Shown here piece after piece: positions 34,382-43,616 of a stretch of DNA of 64,000 bases. Position numbers and translations under genes: made by a program. Every line of letters begins with the position of its first letter. Positions within the stretch are counted from its first letter, which is position 1. Below the pieces are notes generated by a model, which worked only from the letters and a program-made list of their open reading frames with translations, ran no database searches and was not told the origin of the DNA. Source of the DNA: Pelotalea chapellei (GTDB lineage Bacteria > Desulfobacterota > Desulfuromonadia > Geobacterales > Pseudopelobacteraceae). The stretch spans positions 1 to 64,000 of the forward strand of contig NZ_JAHDYS010000010.1 in NCBI RefSeq assembly GCF_018531195.1. The letters are read 5' to 3'.

Positions 34382-35812
34382 TCAACCGGTTTGCAAATCG
34401 TGAGCCAGGGTTCCCAGAGTGCGGATGCCTTGTTCAACCCGATCGTCCCACAGTGCGGAGGAGAGGCGGATGTAATTACGGTACTTGTCGGTAAGGGAGA
34501 AGAGGGGTCCGGGCGCGATGCTGACGCCGTTTTCAACGGCACGGTGAAAGAGCTGGATCGCATCTATTTCCGACGGCATCTCCACCCAGAGCATGAATCC
34601 TCCTGCCGGCCGTGTCATGCGGGTGCCGGAGGGGAAATAGCGGACCACCGCTTCAGCCATCTGGGAGAGGTTGCGGCTGTGGATGCGTTGGATGGTGCGT
34701 AAATGATGATCATAGCCGCCGGTTGCCAGGAATTCGGCAATAGCCAATTGAGGCGGCGAAGAGGTGGCCAGATTGATCATCGTTTTAAGGCGCTCCATAT
34801 CCGTCTGATAGCGTCCGGCCATTGCCCACCCAACTCGATACCCTGGTGCCAGAGTTTTGGAAAACGAGGAACAGTAAATCACCGAGCCGGTGCGGTCGAA
34901 GGATTTGGCGGCAATCGGACGCTGTGGCCCGAAGTAAAGATCGCCATAAATGTCATCCTCGATGAGAGGTATTTCGTGCTGGCACAGTAGTTCCACCAGT
35001 TCCTTCTTGCGGTCATCGGGCATGAGGCTGCCCAGGGGGTTGCCAAAGTTGGGAATCACGAGGCAGGCGCTGATCCGGTTGTGATCGATGGCATAGCGTA
35101 AAGCCTCAATACTGATTCCTTCACGTGGCGTAGACGGAATTTCCAGCGCCTTGAGCCCTAGTTCTGCAATCAGTTGTAAAAAGTTAAAATAGAAAGGAGA
35201 CTCAACTGCGACAGTGTCTCCGGTCCGGCAGGTGGCACGCAAGGCCAGCACAACGGCTTCTACACATCCGGAGGTAATGAGCACCTCGTCCGGCCTGGCA
35301 CCTATTCCGGCAACCAGAGAACGCTGTGCTATCTGGATGCGCAGGCGCTCATTGCCGGGGGGCATCATGTAGCCAACACTTTGATTTCCGAATCTTCGGC
35401 ACTCGCTGGCCATCATGCGGTTCAGTTTGCCAGTCGGCAGGTTGTGTGGGTGAGGTATGGCACTGCCTAGCGGCAACAGGTCGTGGTTCATCATGTTACG
35501 GATAACCTGCTGGCAAAGATCGCTGATGGTCACCGTGGCGGGAGTAATAATCTGGCGCGTCGTCAGATCGGGCTCGAAAATTTCCGGTGCACGCGCCCGC
35601 ACATAGTAGCCTGATTGGGGGCGGGCCTCGATCAGATGGCGGTCTTCAAGAACTGCATAGGCCTGCATGACAGTATTGATACTGGCGTTCATGCGCTTGC
35701 TCAATTGCCTGATAGAGGGAACCCGATTGCCTGCCCGAAAGGTGCCTCCCTCAATAAGTCCCGCAATTTCTGCCGCTACACGTTCGTACAGCAGAGTGCT
35801 CTCCATTGCCAT
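34382..35812 (-). CDS. MocR-type GntR regulator with aminotransferase domain
   Basis: 476 aa. N-terminal GntR winged HTH (about 1-75, RVPSIRQLSKRMNASINTV), then a fold-type-I aminotransferase domain with the PLP Lys in CSSFSKTLAPGYRVGW. MocR proteins bind PLP and regulate neighbouring or vitamin/amine metabolism genes. AGAGGATACA site before the ATG. Divergent from the DUF2917 gene, with operator-like repeats in between, so autoregulation and control of DUF2917 are likely; the inducer is unknown. Confidence 0.92.
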   Translation of the reverse strand: MAMESTLLYERVAAEIAGLIEGGTFRAGNRVPSIRQLSKRMNASINTVMQAYAVLEDRHLIEARPQSGYYVRARAPEIFEPDLTTRQIITPATVTISDLCQQVIRNMMNHDLLPLGSAIPHPHNLPTGKLNRMMASECRRFGNQSVGYMMPPGNERLRIQIAQRSLVAGIGARPDEVLITSGCVEAVVLALRATCRTGDTVAVESPFYFNFLQLIAELGLKALEIPSTPREGISIEALRYAIDHNRISACLVIPNFGNPLGSLMPDDRKKELVELLCQHEIPLIEDDIYGDLYFGPQRPIAAKSFDRTGSVIYCSSFSKTLAPGYRVGWAMAGRYQTDMERLKTMINLATSSPPQLAIAEFLATGGYDHHLRTIQRIHSRNLSQMAEAVVRYFPSGTRMTRPAGGFMLWVEMPSEIDAIQLFHRAVENGVSIAPGPLFSLTDKYRNYIRLSSALWDDRVEQGIRTLGTLAHDLQTG

Positions 35813-35841
35813 TGTATCCTCTCGCAGATGTTTTCTTACAC

Positions 35842-35928
35842 AGGTACAGTTTCATGCTTTTTGTGTGGGTGCAGATACACTACATCATAACTGTTATGGT
35901 TACAAAATTAATATGCTGTATCTGTACC
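35842..35928. promoter_or_regulatory. Candidate MocR operator region
   Basis: Between the divergent genes: AGGTACAG (35842-35849), CAGATAC (35872-35878) and GTATCTGTACC (35918-35928). The last contains the reverse complements of both earlier motifs. Repeated half-sites of this kind are typical for MocR/PdxR-like regulators. Confidence 0.45.
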
Positions 35929-35990
35929 TATTCCCGCATCAGGTGTAGTATTATTAACATGATTAAACACTCTCAGGTGGAGGACAGGCG

Positions 35991-36242
35991 ATGGAATGTT
36001 GTTTCAGGAAAGGTGAGTTGATGAGGCTGGATGGTGGTAAGGCCGGTTTGATTCTTCGCTGTTCAAGCGGAGCTGTCTGGCTAACCCGGGGAGATGGAGC
36101 CGATTATCTGGTAGCCCCGGGCAAGGTTTTTGAACTCCCCAGGGGAGAAAGCGCCATTGTAGAGGCTTTGCAGACAAGTGAACTTTACCTGGGCAAGCCT
36201 GCGCTGATGCAGAAAACCGTAATTCGCCTGGCGCCTTGCTAG
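35991..36242 (+). CDS. DUF2917 protein
   Basis: 83 aa with a GGAGG site before the ATG. The segment LRCSSGAVWLTRGDGADYLV, then PGKVFELPRGE, fits DUF2917, a small cupin-like beta domain found near regulators and membrane proteins. Divergently transcribed from the MocR gene, a frequent genomic neighbour of this domain. Function unknown. Confidence 0.75.
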   Translation: MECCFRKGELMRLDGGKAGLILRCSSGAVWLTRGDGADYLVAPGKVFELPRGESAIVEALQTSELYLGKPALMQKTVIRLAPC

Positions 36243-36245
36243 GAT

Positions 36246-36731
36246 TCAGCCTTCTTCAGGATTGATATTCCTGGTACGGATGGTCAGCCCTTTAAGGAAA
36301 TTCCTGAGGAACTGGTCGCCGCATTCCTTGTAGTTTTTGTGCCCCCTGGCTCTGAACAGCGCACTCAGTTCTGACTTGGAGATGGTTACGTCAGCCGCAT
36401 GCATGGTGGCGATCATATCTTCCTCTCTGTATTCCAACGCAATCCGCAGCTTTCGAAGAATGTCATTGTTATTTAATTCTGTCACCGCCTGAGGTGGCCG
36501 TCCCACAGCAATTTCCTGCCGTCCACGCTTCAGCACGATCAATCCATCCAGAAATTGCTCCATGAGAGTAGCATCGCACTCACGATACCCAACCTCCTCC
36601 TCTCTTTTAAGTAGATCCAACAGGCTTGGCTGATCCACTTTCCCCCCGGCCAGGGAAAAAATTTCGATCATGGTGGCGTTACTGATATCAAGCGCATAGC
36701 GAAATCGGCGCAGTATGTCGTTGTTTGTCAT
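36246..36731 (-). CDS. DUF1456 family protein
   Basis: 161 aa, made of two repeats of the family unit, each starting NNDILRxxRxAL (residues 3-14 and about 84-95). The ATG at 36731 has a GGAG site; the frame continues 73 codons upstream through the MITE copy, but those codons are repeat sequence, not part of the protein. Its 3' end is 3 bp from the DUF2917 stop (convergent). Family function unknown. Confidence 0.85.
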   Translation of the reverse strand: MTNNDILRRFRYALDISNATMIEIFSLAGGKVDQPSLLDLLKREEEVGYRECDATLMEQFLDGLIVLKRGRQEIAVGRPPQAVTELNNNDILRKLRIALEYREEDMIATMHAADVTISKSELSALFRARGHKNYKECGDQFLRNFLKGLTIRTRNINPEEG

Positions 36732-36758
36732 CAGAGGGCTCCGTCTTGGATGTTTAGA

Positions 36759-36970
36759 AGGTTGTTGAAAAACAGCCATCTCGCCGCCGTCCTCGAAAAC
36801 CCCCTTGTGCGGCGTAGCGCTGCGGCCCTCACCCAATCCCTCTCCCACAGGGAGAGGGATTGGGTGAGGGCCGCAGCGGGGGAGAGATAGAGAGGGGGCT
36901 GCCTCCGCAGGGCTTTCTCCGGGTGCGACGATCTGACTATTTTTGAACAACCTGAGTATTTCAACAGCCT
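36759..36970 (+). repeat. MITE-like repeat, copy 2 (full length, about 212 bp)
   Basis: Bounded by imperfect terminal inverted repeats AGGTTGTTGAAAAA / AGGCTGTTGAAATA. Inside is a near-perfect hairpin of about 20-bp arms (CCCTCACCCAATCCCTCTCC) at about 36827-36871. No coding capacity apart from readthrough. Orientation opposite to copy 3 at 62234-62448, same as the relic at 57-124. Lies between the DUF1456 gene start and the methyltransferase stop. Confidence 0.88.
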
Positions 36971-36987
36971 CTTAGGGGAGGTGGCGA

Positions 36988-38163
36988 TCAGACCGCTTGC
37001 AATACGAAACATTTAAGGTATTCAGATTCCGGAAAGGAGAGCAGCACCGGGTGATCGGCCGCTTGTGAGCAGGTAGCCACCAGGCGCACCTCGCGTTTGG
37101 CCTGACGAGCTGCCTGGGTCAGCATGTCGCGAAATAGTTCGCGTCCCATGTGATGTGAACATGAGCAGGTAATCAGGTAGCCACCCGGCTCCAGCAGTTC
37201 AAGGGCGCGGCGATTCACGGTTAGATAGCCTTTAGTGGCTTCGGCTATGTTTTTGCGGCTTTTGACAAAAGCTGGTGGATCCATGACCACCACACCAAAG
37301 CGGCGTCCTTCATGTTTGAGAGATCGCAAGCGGTCAAAGGCATCGCACTCTTCGAAGTTGACCCGCCCGGACAGACCGTTCAGATCGGCATTTCGAGATG
37401 CCTGGGCCACTGCTCGAGCCGAAATGTCGATCCCCAGGACAGAGTCAGCACCAAAGGCACCGGCATGCACTGCCCAACTGCCGGCATAGCAGAAGCAATC
37501 CAGCACCTCCCTGCCTGCCGCAATATTCTTCAGCAGCAGGTGATTTTCCTTCTGGTCAAGAAATCCGCCGGTTTTCTGGCCATTAACCAGATCCACCAGA
37601 AACTTCAAACCATTTTCCTCGATCTCCACCAACTCCGGAATTTCTCCGGTCAGCACCTCGACGTTCTCCGTCAGTCCCTCCAGAGTGCGTACGGAAACAT
37701 CATTGCGAGCGATAATTCCCTGTGGTTCATAGACTCGCTGCAAAGCTTCAATAAGCAGATCACGTCTTCGTTCCATGCCGGCAGACAGAATCTGAATGGA
37801 AAGGTACTCCCCATATTTGTCCACAACCAGGCCGGGGAGAAAGTCGCTTTCGCCATACACAGCGCGGAAAGTCCGCAAGTTGGGGTAGGTGGCCTGGCGA
37901 AGGATCTGGGCTGCGCGTATGTGCTGCTCGTACCAATCAACGTTGTCCAGGTCCACTCGCTGGCGTGAGAGGAGCCGAAAGGCGATCAATGAGCGAGAGT
38001 TATAGTATCCGCAGCCGATGTAAGCACCGCTGGCATCCAGGAGTTCGGCGCTCATACCCGGTTCCGGTGTGCCGACAATGCTTGCAATCTCGTTGCTGAA
38101 GACCCAGGGATGGCCTGACTTGATGCGGCGGTCTTCGTTCTTTTTCAATCTCAGGGAAAGCAT
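36988..38163 (-). CDS. RlmI/RlmK-like rRNA methyltransferase
   Basis: 391 aa. N-terminal PUA domain (about residues 3-80, RRIKSGHPWVFSNEI), class I SAM-methyltransferase domain with VLDCFCYAGSWAVHA (motif I) and VVMDPPAFVKSRKN (DPPAF motif), typical of the RlmI family that makes m5C in 23S rRNA. Exact position not certain. AAAGGTGATACAGC before the ATG. Next to the YkgJ gene on the same strand, 38 bp apart. Confidence 0.9.
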   Translation of the reverse strand: MLSLRLKKNEDRRIKSGHPWVFSNEIASIVGTPEPGMSAELLDASGAYIGCGYYNSRSLIAFRLLSRQRVDLDNVDWYEQHIRAAQILRQATYPNLRTFRAVYGESDFLPGLVVDKYGEYLSIQILSAGMERRRDLLIEALQRVYEPQGIIARNDVSVRTLEGLTENVEVLTGEIPELVEIEENGLKFLVDLVNGQKTGGFLDQKENHLLLKNIAAGREVLDCFCYAGSWAVHAGAFGADSVLGIDISARAVAQASRNADLNGLSGRVNFEECDAFDRLRSLKHEGRRFGVVVMDPPAFVKSRKNIAEATKGYLTVNRRALELLEPGGYLITCSCSHHMGRELFRDMLTQAARQAKREVRLVATCSQAADHPVLLSFPESEYLKCFVLQAV

Positions 38164-38201
38164 GCTGTATCACCTTTCTACTTCATGGTTCATGCATCCC
38201 G

Positions 38202-38726
38202 TCAACAGGCTTCTATCGCTTCGGCAATCGTAACTCGTTCTGAAGACTGTGCAGCAGCACCAGTCTGAGAAATGAAGAGTGCATTGACAGCCACCAGTAC
38301 GGAATTAAGCCGCTCCAGGTCAATGACAGTCGAGCCGGTCAGCTCCGTGTGTTCCAGATCATTGCGCGGGCAGCAATCTACTCGTTGTTGGCCCTCTTCC
38401 ATGAACAGGATCGGCAGACCGTGGGTGCGGCAGATGATTGGGCGCGACTGATAAAGCAGGCAGTGGTTATTGTGGAGAAGGGGGCAGCGTTCTCCGCTAG
38501 CAGCCTGTGTTACATGATTGTGGATAGTGGCAGCATCTTCAGCAGACAGGCGCTTCAGTCCGGAAGCAAGTGCAGCAGCTTCCACAGGGAAAATTGAAAT
38601 AGATGTGCAGCATGAGCTGCACCCGGCAGAACAGGTGATGCTTTTTCCAAGGATGGATTCAATCTCCTGGCAGAGAGCATCCACCCGGGCCACAAGCTGG
38701 CGGTAGTTTTCAAGTAATGGTTCCAT
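38202..38726 (-). CDS. YkgJ-family Cys-cluster protein
   Basis: 174 aa from the ATG at 38726; ATG at 38747 and GTG at 38768 are also possible, none has a clear ribosome site. Cys motif CSAGCSSCC (about residues 33-41) and the later CLLYQSRPIICRTHG match the YkgJ family, presumed to bind zinc or an Fe-S cluster. Function unknown. Upstream of the RlmI-like gene in the same direction. Confidence 0.8.
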   Translation of the reverse strand: MEPLLENYRQLVARVDALCQEIESILGKSITCSAGCSSCCTSISIFPVEAAALASGLKRLSAEDAATIHNHVTQAASGERCPLLHNNHCLLYQSRPIICRTHGLPILFMEEGQQRVDCCPRNDLEHTELTGSTVIDLERLNSVLVAVNALFISQTGAAAQSSERVTIAEAIEAC

Positions 38727-38870
38727 GTTTCTACAGGTAGCACACATTTTAATAAAGTTAAAGTCCACGGTAGGATGGAGATTAACGGGATAGTAAGAAT
38801 TCGACAGATAGCGCTTACTGTTTTGTTTACATAATCTAATTAATCGCGTAGATTTACCTCGTTAGTCACC

Positions 38871-41744
38871 TTGAATTCAATACTTCCGCAACTTTCGTCC
38901 GGGGCCCAAAAGGTGAATACTGTAGATAAAACTTCTGCTTCAACTCATATGAACATCCGGTCTGTAGTGCTGTTTGCTCTGCTTGTCATTGCCGCCTTAC
39001 TGGGCAATCGCTTCAAGCTGGAGCTTTTCTTTGACTGTGACCTGGTGTTCGGGTCGATCTTCGTCATGCTGGTGGTGCTGCGGTATGGGGTGGCAGCCGG
39101 CGCAGTCGCCAGTATCATCGCCTCGTTCTACACGCTGATTCACTGGAACCATCCCTGGGCCATTGTCATTTTCACCATAGAAGTGCTGTGGGCAGGATGG
39201 CTTCATAAACGACGTGGCTGGGATCTGTTGTTGGCTGATATTTTCTATTGGTTCAGCGGCGGCGTAGTGTTGGTGTGGCTGTTGTATTACAACGTAATGG
39301 GATTTTCTACTCAAAGCGCGTTACTTGTGGCTATGAAGCAAGGGCTGAACGGAATCTTCAACACCTTGATCGCACTGACGTTGGACCTGATCCTGCGTCG
39401 CTTAAACCAGCCCGAAAGACAGCTACCTTCTTTCAGGCAGATCCTCTTTGTGTCCATGCTTTTGCTGGTCATGTTTCCTGTTTTTGGATTTCTCTATTTC
39501 GATGTTCGGAGGGAACAAAAAGAGGAATTTGGAATGGTGCAGGAAACTACCCAAAGGATGTCAGGCAGGGCGGCCGACATCCTGTTACTCTGGATCACCA
39601 CCAATCGACAGGCTATTGAGACACTTGCCAGTCTGGCCAGTGATCCTTCAACCGTTTCCCGCTCTCAACTGCAGCGCTCTACAGAAAATGTTCTCCGTAT
39701 CAACCAGGATTTTCAAAGGATAATAGTTCTGGACCGGAATAAGGTGGCCACCACTTTTTCTCCCGCAGTTCTGGAGGATGGTTCTTCCGGTGTTGGTGCT
39801 TCCCTCGCGCACCGGCCTTTTGTTCGCCAACTATGGGATGAAGGTCGTCCTTTTGTGACTGATCTCTTTGTGGGGCAGTTGGGGGATCCGGGGCCACGCT
39901 TGACGCTGGCTGTCCCGCTGTTAAAGGAGGGAACAATACAGGGTGCGGTTGTCGGGGTGCTGGATATAAAAGTATTGCAGGACATGCTGCGGAAGCTGAT
40001 TGGCAATCGCCCATTGAATATCACCCTGCTCGACCACGGCAAGGTTATAGCCAGCACCCGTGAGGGACTTACACCGCTGGACATGTATACCCTGCCAGTT
40101 AAAGGTCGGCTCAAGCCTCTGGAAGAAGGGGTGAAACAACTTGTTCCCGACCTTAAGGAAGGGGGGAGCATGAAACGATGGACAAATTCCTATTACCAGA
40201 GCGAAGCGCCAATTTCAGCAGTGGGTGGTTGGAAAGTAGTCGTGGAATCGTCACTGAAGCCGTCGCTGGAAAATATAAGCAGTAAAACTATCAGATCCTT
40301 GGGTATTGTTGCCGCAATACTTTTGGTTATCATAGCCTTGTCCCGTTTGCTCTCCAAATACCTGGCAAACATTTTCGTGCAGCTGAAAAATATAACACAA
40401 CAGCTGCCGGATCGAATCGTAGCCGGTGAGACCATTTCATGGCCTCCTGCCATGGTGAGCGAGGCTGAGGGACTCACAGCAAATTTTCAGCAGATGGCGA
40501 CTACGCTGCAGCATCATGTCCTGCAAATGGAAAATTTGACCCAGAGCCTTGAGCAGAGGGTTGAGGAACGTACCACCGATCTACGCAGGAGCCATGATTT
40601 GCTGACCAACCTTTCTCAGCAGTTGCCAGGATTCATCTACCAGTTCGTACTGGCTCCCGATGGTCGTGTTTCCATACCCTATGCCAGTGAAGCTATCAGC
40701 GATCTCTTTGAAGTCACTCCGGAAGAGGTGCGTGAGGACGCTGCATTAATTTTTAACTGCCTGCACCCTGCTGATAGCGAAAGTGTCATGGCTGGGATCG
40801 AAGAGTCGGCCCGCACCCTCGACCATTGGCAATGTCAGTTCAGGGTGGTTTTGCCCCGCCAGGGACTGCAATGGAGGTATGGAACGGCTCGACCTCAACG
40901 CTTGGAGGATGGCAGCATTATATGGCATGGTTTTGTGTCAGATATCACCGGACAGAAAAATATGGAGGAGCAGCTTCAGCTGCTTAATGACAATCTCGAA
41001 CAAATGGTCCAGGCGGAGGTAAGCAAAAACCGCGAGAAGGATCAGCTTATGATCACTCAGAACCGTCAGGCTGCCATGGGTGAAATGATCGGTAACATCG
41101 CCCACCAGTGGAGGCAGCCCCTGAATGCACTGGCCATGGTCCTGACAAACATTCGTGAAGCCCATCAATTTGATGAGTTGGATGCGGATTGTCTGGCGCA
41201 GCTGGTTGCCGATGGTAATAGATTGGTCCAGAAGATGTCTTCCACCATCAACGACTTTCGTAATTTTTTTATGCCTGACAAGGAAAGGGTTCCTTTTTCA
41301 GCACTCACTCAGGTTAATGAAGCTATCAGCCTGGTAGAATCCAGCTTTGGAAACGATAACATCAAGATTCAGGTTACATCCAACCATGACCTGAAGTTGT
41401 ACGGGTTTCCCAACGAGTATTCCCAAGTGCTGCTTAACCTGCTTACTAATGCGAAAGAAGCTATCCTGGCACGAGGGGCAATGGGCGGCTGTGTGGAGAT
41501 AGAACTTTCCGAACAGCTTGGAAAGGGCTGTGTCACCGTAAGAGACAATGGCGGGGGCATTCCCGAGAATGCCATGGACAGGATTTTTGAACCTTATTTC
41601 TCTACCAAGAAAATGGGTACGGGCATCGGACTTTACATGTCCAAGATGATTATAGAACGTAATATGAATGGTACCATTTCGGCGCGCAATGTGGAGGAGG
41701 GAGCAGAATTCAGGGTCTGCACCCGGCTTGCGGCAGGCAGTTGA
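38871..41744 (+). CDS. Multi-pass sensor histidine kinase with dCache and PAS
   Basis: 957 aa from a TTG at 38871; an ATG at 38949 would give 931 aa and keep all domains, and neither start has a good ribosome site. Five or so membrane helices to about residue 185 (GNRFKLELFFDCDLVFGS), a further helix at about 190-210, a periplasmic dCache domain (about 205-470), a helix, a coiled coil, PAS (about 572-693), HisKA with GNIAHQWRQPLNALAM (about 740) and HATPase (about 840-950). No receiver. Its PAS strongly resembles the first PAS of the kinase at 32051-34309. Followed by a REC-PAS-GGDEF gene after 51 bp. Confidence 0.88.
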   Translation: MNSILPQLSSGAQKVNTVDKTSASTHMNIRSVVLFALLVIAALLGNRFKLELFFDCDLVFGSIFVMLVVLRYGVAAGAVASIIASFYTLIHWNHPWAIVIFTIEVLWAGWLHKRRGWDLLLADIFYWFSGGVVLVWLLYYNVMGFSTQSALLVAMKQGLNGIFNTLIALTLDLILRRLNQPERQLPSFRQILFVSMLLLVMFPVFGFLYFDVRREQKEEFGMVQETTQRMSGRAADILLLWITTNRQAIETLASLASDPSTVSRSQLQRSTENVLRINQDFQRIIVLDRNKVATTFSPAVLEDGSSGVGASLAHRPFVRQLWDEGRPFVTDLFVGQLGDPGPRLTLAVPLLKEGTIQGAVVGVLDIKVLQDMLRKLIGNRPLNITLLDHGKVIASTREGLTPLDMYTLPVKGRLKPLEEGVKQLVPDLKEGGSMKRWTNSYYQSEAPISAVGGWKVVVESSLKPSLENISSKTIRSLGIVAAILLVIIALSRLLSKYLANIFVQLKNITQQLPDRIVAGETISWPPAMVSEAEGLTANFQQMATTLQHHVLQMENLTQSLEQRVEERTTDLRRSHDLLTNLSQQLPGFIYQFVLAPDGRVSIPYASEAISDLFEVTPEEVREDAALIFNCLHPADSESVMAGIEESARTLDHWQCQFRVVLPRQGLQWRYGTARPQRLEDGSIIWHGFVSDITGQKNMEEQLQLLNDNLEQMVQAEVSKNREKDQLMITQNRQAAMGEMIGNIAHQWRQPLNALAMVLTNIREAHQFDELDADCLAQLVADGNRLVQKMSSTINDFRNFFMPDKERVPFSALTQVNEAISLVESSFGNDNIKIQVTSNHDLKLYGFPNEYSQVLLNLLTNAKEAILARGAMGGCVEIELSEQLGKGCVTVRDNGGGIPENAMDRIFEPYFSTKKMGTGIGLYMSKMIIERNMNGTISARNVEEGAEFRVCTRLAAGS

Positions 41745-41795
41745 AATCAGATCGGTATCAGCTGTTCAATCTGCAATTCGAGGAAGGAGTAATTG

Positions 41796-43079
41796 ATGCA
41801 ACTAGACAATCTTGATCTCGATTATCTCAAAACTCTCACCGTGCTTTATATCGAAGATGATGAAGAGGTTCGACGTCAGTTTGAATATTTCTTGCGTCGT
41901 CGTTGCGCCACGTTGCTCACCGCGTTCAATGGTGTAGAAGGATTAAGAGCATTTCGCGATCATGCACCTGACATCATCATAACGGACATCCAGATGCCGG
42001 TTATGGACGGACTGTCAATGCTGAAGGAAATTCAAGCGATTGATCACAGCGTCCCCTTCATTGTCACCACAGCCTTTGAACAGACTGATTATCTGCTGCG
42101 TTCAATTGATGTGGGAGTGGATAAGTATGTTATCAAGCCGGTAATAACCGAACGATTATACGCCGCACTGCTGGACTGTGCGCATCGTTTGCGGGTTGAA
42201 GACCAGCTCAGGCTGGCGGCAAAAGCACTCGAAAGCAGCATGGAAGGAATCATGATCACGGATGCGGAAAATAAAATCATTTCCGTGAACCCCGCTTTTT
42301 GTTCCATTACCGGTTATCAACCCAAAGAAGTGGTGGGAAAAACACCGAAGGTACTCTCATCTGGATATCAGGATGTCCGTTTTTATACAAACATGTGGAG
42401 GGATCTTGCCACCAAAGGATGCTGGCAGGGGGAGGTGATCAACAGGTGCAAGTGTGGCAGGATCTATCCCGAGTGGCTTTCCATCACCACACTTTACGAT
42501 TCACACCGTCAGGTAACTAATCGTATCGGTATCTTCTCGGATATCAGTGAACGCAAACTGGCAGAAGAAAATCTCCGTAACCTCGCCCAGCACGATAATC
42601 TCACCGGTCTGGCCAACCGCAGCCTTCTCATGGCGCGCTTCGAAATGGCTCTGGCCAGTGCCAGCCGCAATGGGGAGCAATTGGGGGTACTTTTTGTCGA
42701 TCTGGATAACTTTAAATTCATTAATGATTCATACGGTCATGGGGTGGGAGACGGGGTGTTGCAGGAGGTGGCTCGACGACTGCAGAGCCTGTTCCGTGCC
42801 AATGATACGATATGCCGATTGGGAGGAGACGAGTTTATCATCGTTCAAAGCTCGGTAGGGGGGCTGCCCGATGCAGAACGGGCTGCTGAAAAAATACTTG
42901 ATGTATTAATCCCCGCAATTGAGATAGACGAATTCAGTGTGGACATAACCTCCAGTGTCGGTATTGCGGTGTATCCAGATCATGGATCAGATCTTAATAC
43001 TCTTGTCCGTAACGCGGATATGGCAATGTATCTGGCCAAACAGCAGGGGAAGAATACCTACCGCTTTTATCAATCATGA
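41796..43079 (+). CDS. Response regulator with PAS and GGDEF (diguanylate cyclase)
   Basis: 427 aa from the ATG at 41796 (GAAGGAG site). Receiver about 12-125 with phospho-acceptor in IIITDIQMPVMDG and YVIKPV. PAS about 140-255. GGDEF about 265-427 with the intact active site RLGGDEFI (about residue 342), so it should make c-di-GMP. No RxxD inhibitory site seen immediately upstream. Position right after the dCache kinase suggests the two form a signalling pair. Confidence 0.92.
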   Translation: MQLDNLDLDYLKTLTVLYIEDDEEVRRQFEYFLRRRCATLLTAFNGVEGLRAFRDHAPDIIITDIQMPVMDGLSMLKEIQAIDHSVPFIVTTAFEQTDYLLRSIDVGVDKYVIKPVITERLYAALLDCAHRLRVEDQLRLAAKALESSMEGIMITDAENKIISVNPAFCSITGYQPKEVVGKTPKVLSSGYQDVRFYTNMWRDLATKGCWQGEVINRCKCGRIYPEWLSITTLYDSHRQVTNRIGIFSDISERKLAEENLRNLAQHDNLTGLANRSLLMARFEMALASASRNGEQLGVLFVDLDNFKFINDSYGHGVGDGVLQEVARRLQSLFRANDTICRLGGDEFIIVQSSVGGLPDAERAAEKILDVLIPAIEIDEFSVDITSSVGIAVYPDHGSDLNTLVRNADMAMYLAKQQGKNTYRFYQS

Positions 43080-43130
43080 ATAGGAAGAATCTGCCTTAAA
43101 AGCGCACCGCGCATGTGGGTGACGTTGTGC

Positions 43131-43616
43131 TTAGAGCTGTTCCAGATTGCTGAACTCACGCCATTCCAGATAATATTCCGGTTTCAGAGTAAAATCAGCC
43201 AGGTTGTCCATGATGTTGTAATGTTTCCTTTCTTCAGCGGCTATTTTTTGTAGCAATGCCACCTTCCCGGTATCACTTTCTTTATCCGCCATTTCTTCGT
43301 ACAGTTTGATGCTGTCAGCTTCTATCTTCCTAGCATACTCATACCCATGCAGTGATTTCTTCAATGCTCCCAGAGTTTCATTGTCCTGGCGCAAACATTC
43401 AAATACATTCTTTGCGTCCTCCAGAACAGTAGAATCGGCCATTCCGGTTGTTGTACCTGCTTTGAAAGAGCTGATAATATCGTAATGTTTCTGCTCATCT
43501 GCAGCCAGGTTAATGAAGATGGTTCTCAGACTGAGTATGTCTGTTTCAACAGCCAGCTTTTCATAATACGCCTTGCCGTCCAGTTCCATTTTCAGCGCAA
43601 AATCCAGAATATTCAT
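43131..43616 (-). CDS. Ferritin-like (rubrerythrin-type) diiron protein
   Basis: 161 aa. Two EX28-30-type helices pairs: MELDGKAYYEKLA and LAADEQKHYDII, then KIEADSIKLYEEMAD and IAAEERKHYNIM, giving the paired E-ExxH motifs of the ferritin-like/rubrerythrin erythrin domain. No rubredoxin domain. Likely peroxide or iron handling. GGAGAG site before the ATG. Convergent with the GGDEF gene. Confidence 0.85.
   Translation of the reverse strand: MNILDFALKMELDGKAYYEKLAVETDILSLRTIFINLAADEQKHYDIISSFKAGTTTGMADSTVLEDAKNVFECLRQDNETLGALKKSLHGYEYARKIEADSIKLYEEMADKESDTGKVALLQKIAAEERKHYNIMDNLADFTLKPEYYLEWREFSNLEQL

Noticed and set aside
36732-36950. N-terminal extension of the DUF1456 protein
   Set aside because: Codons belong to the MITE-like repeat, and a GGAG site precedes the internal ATG.
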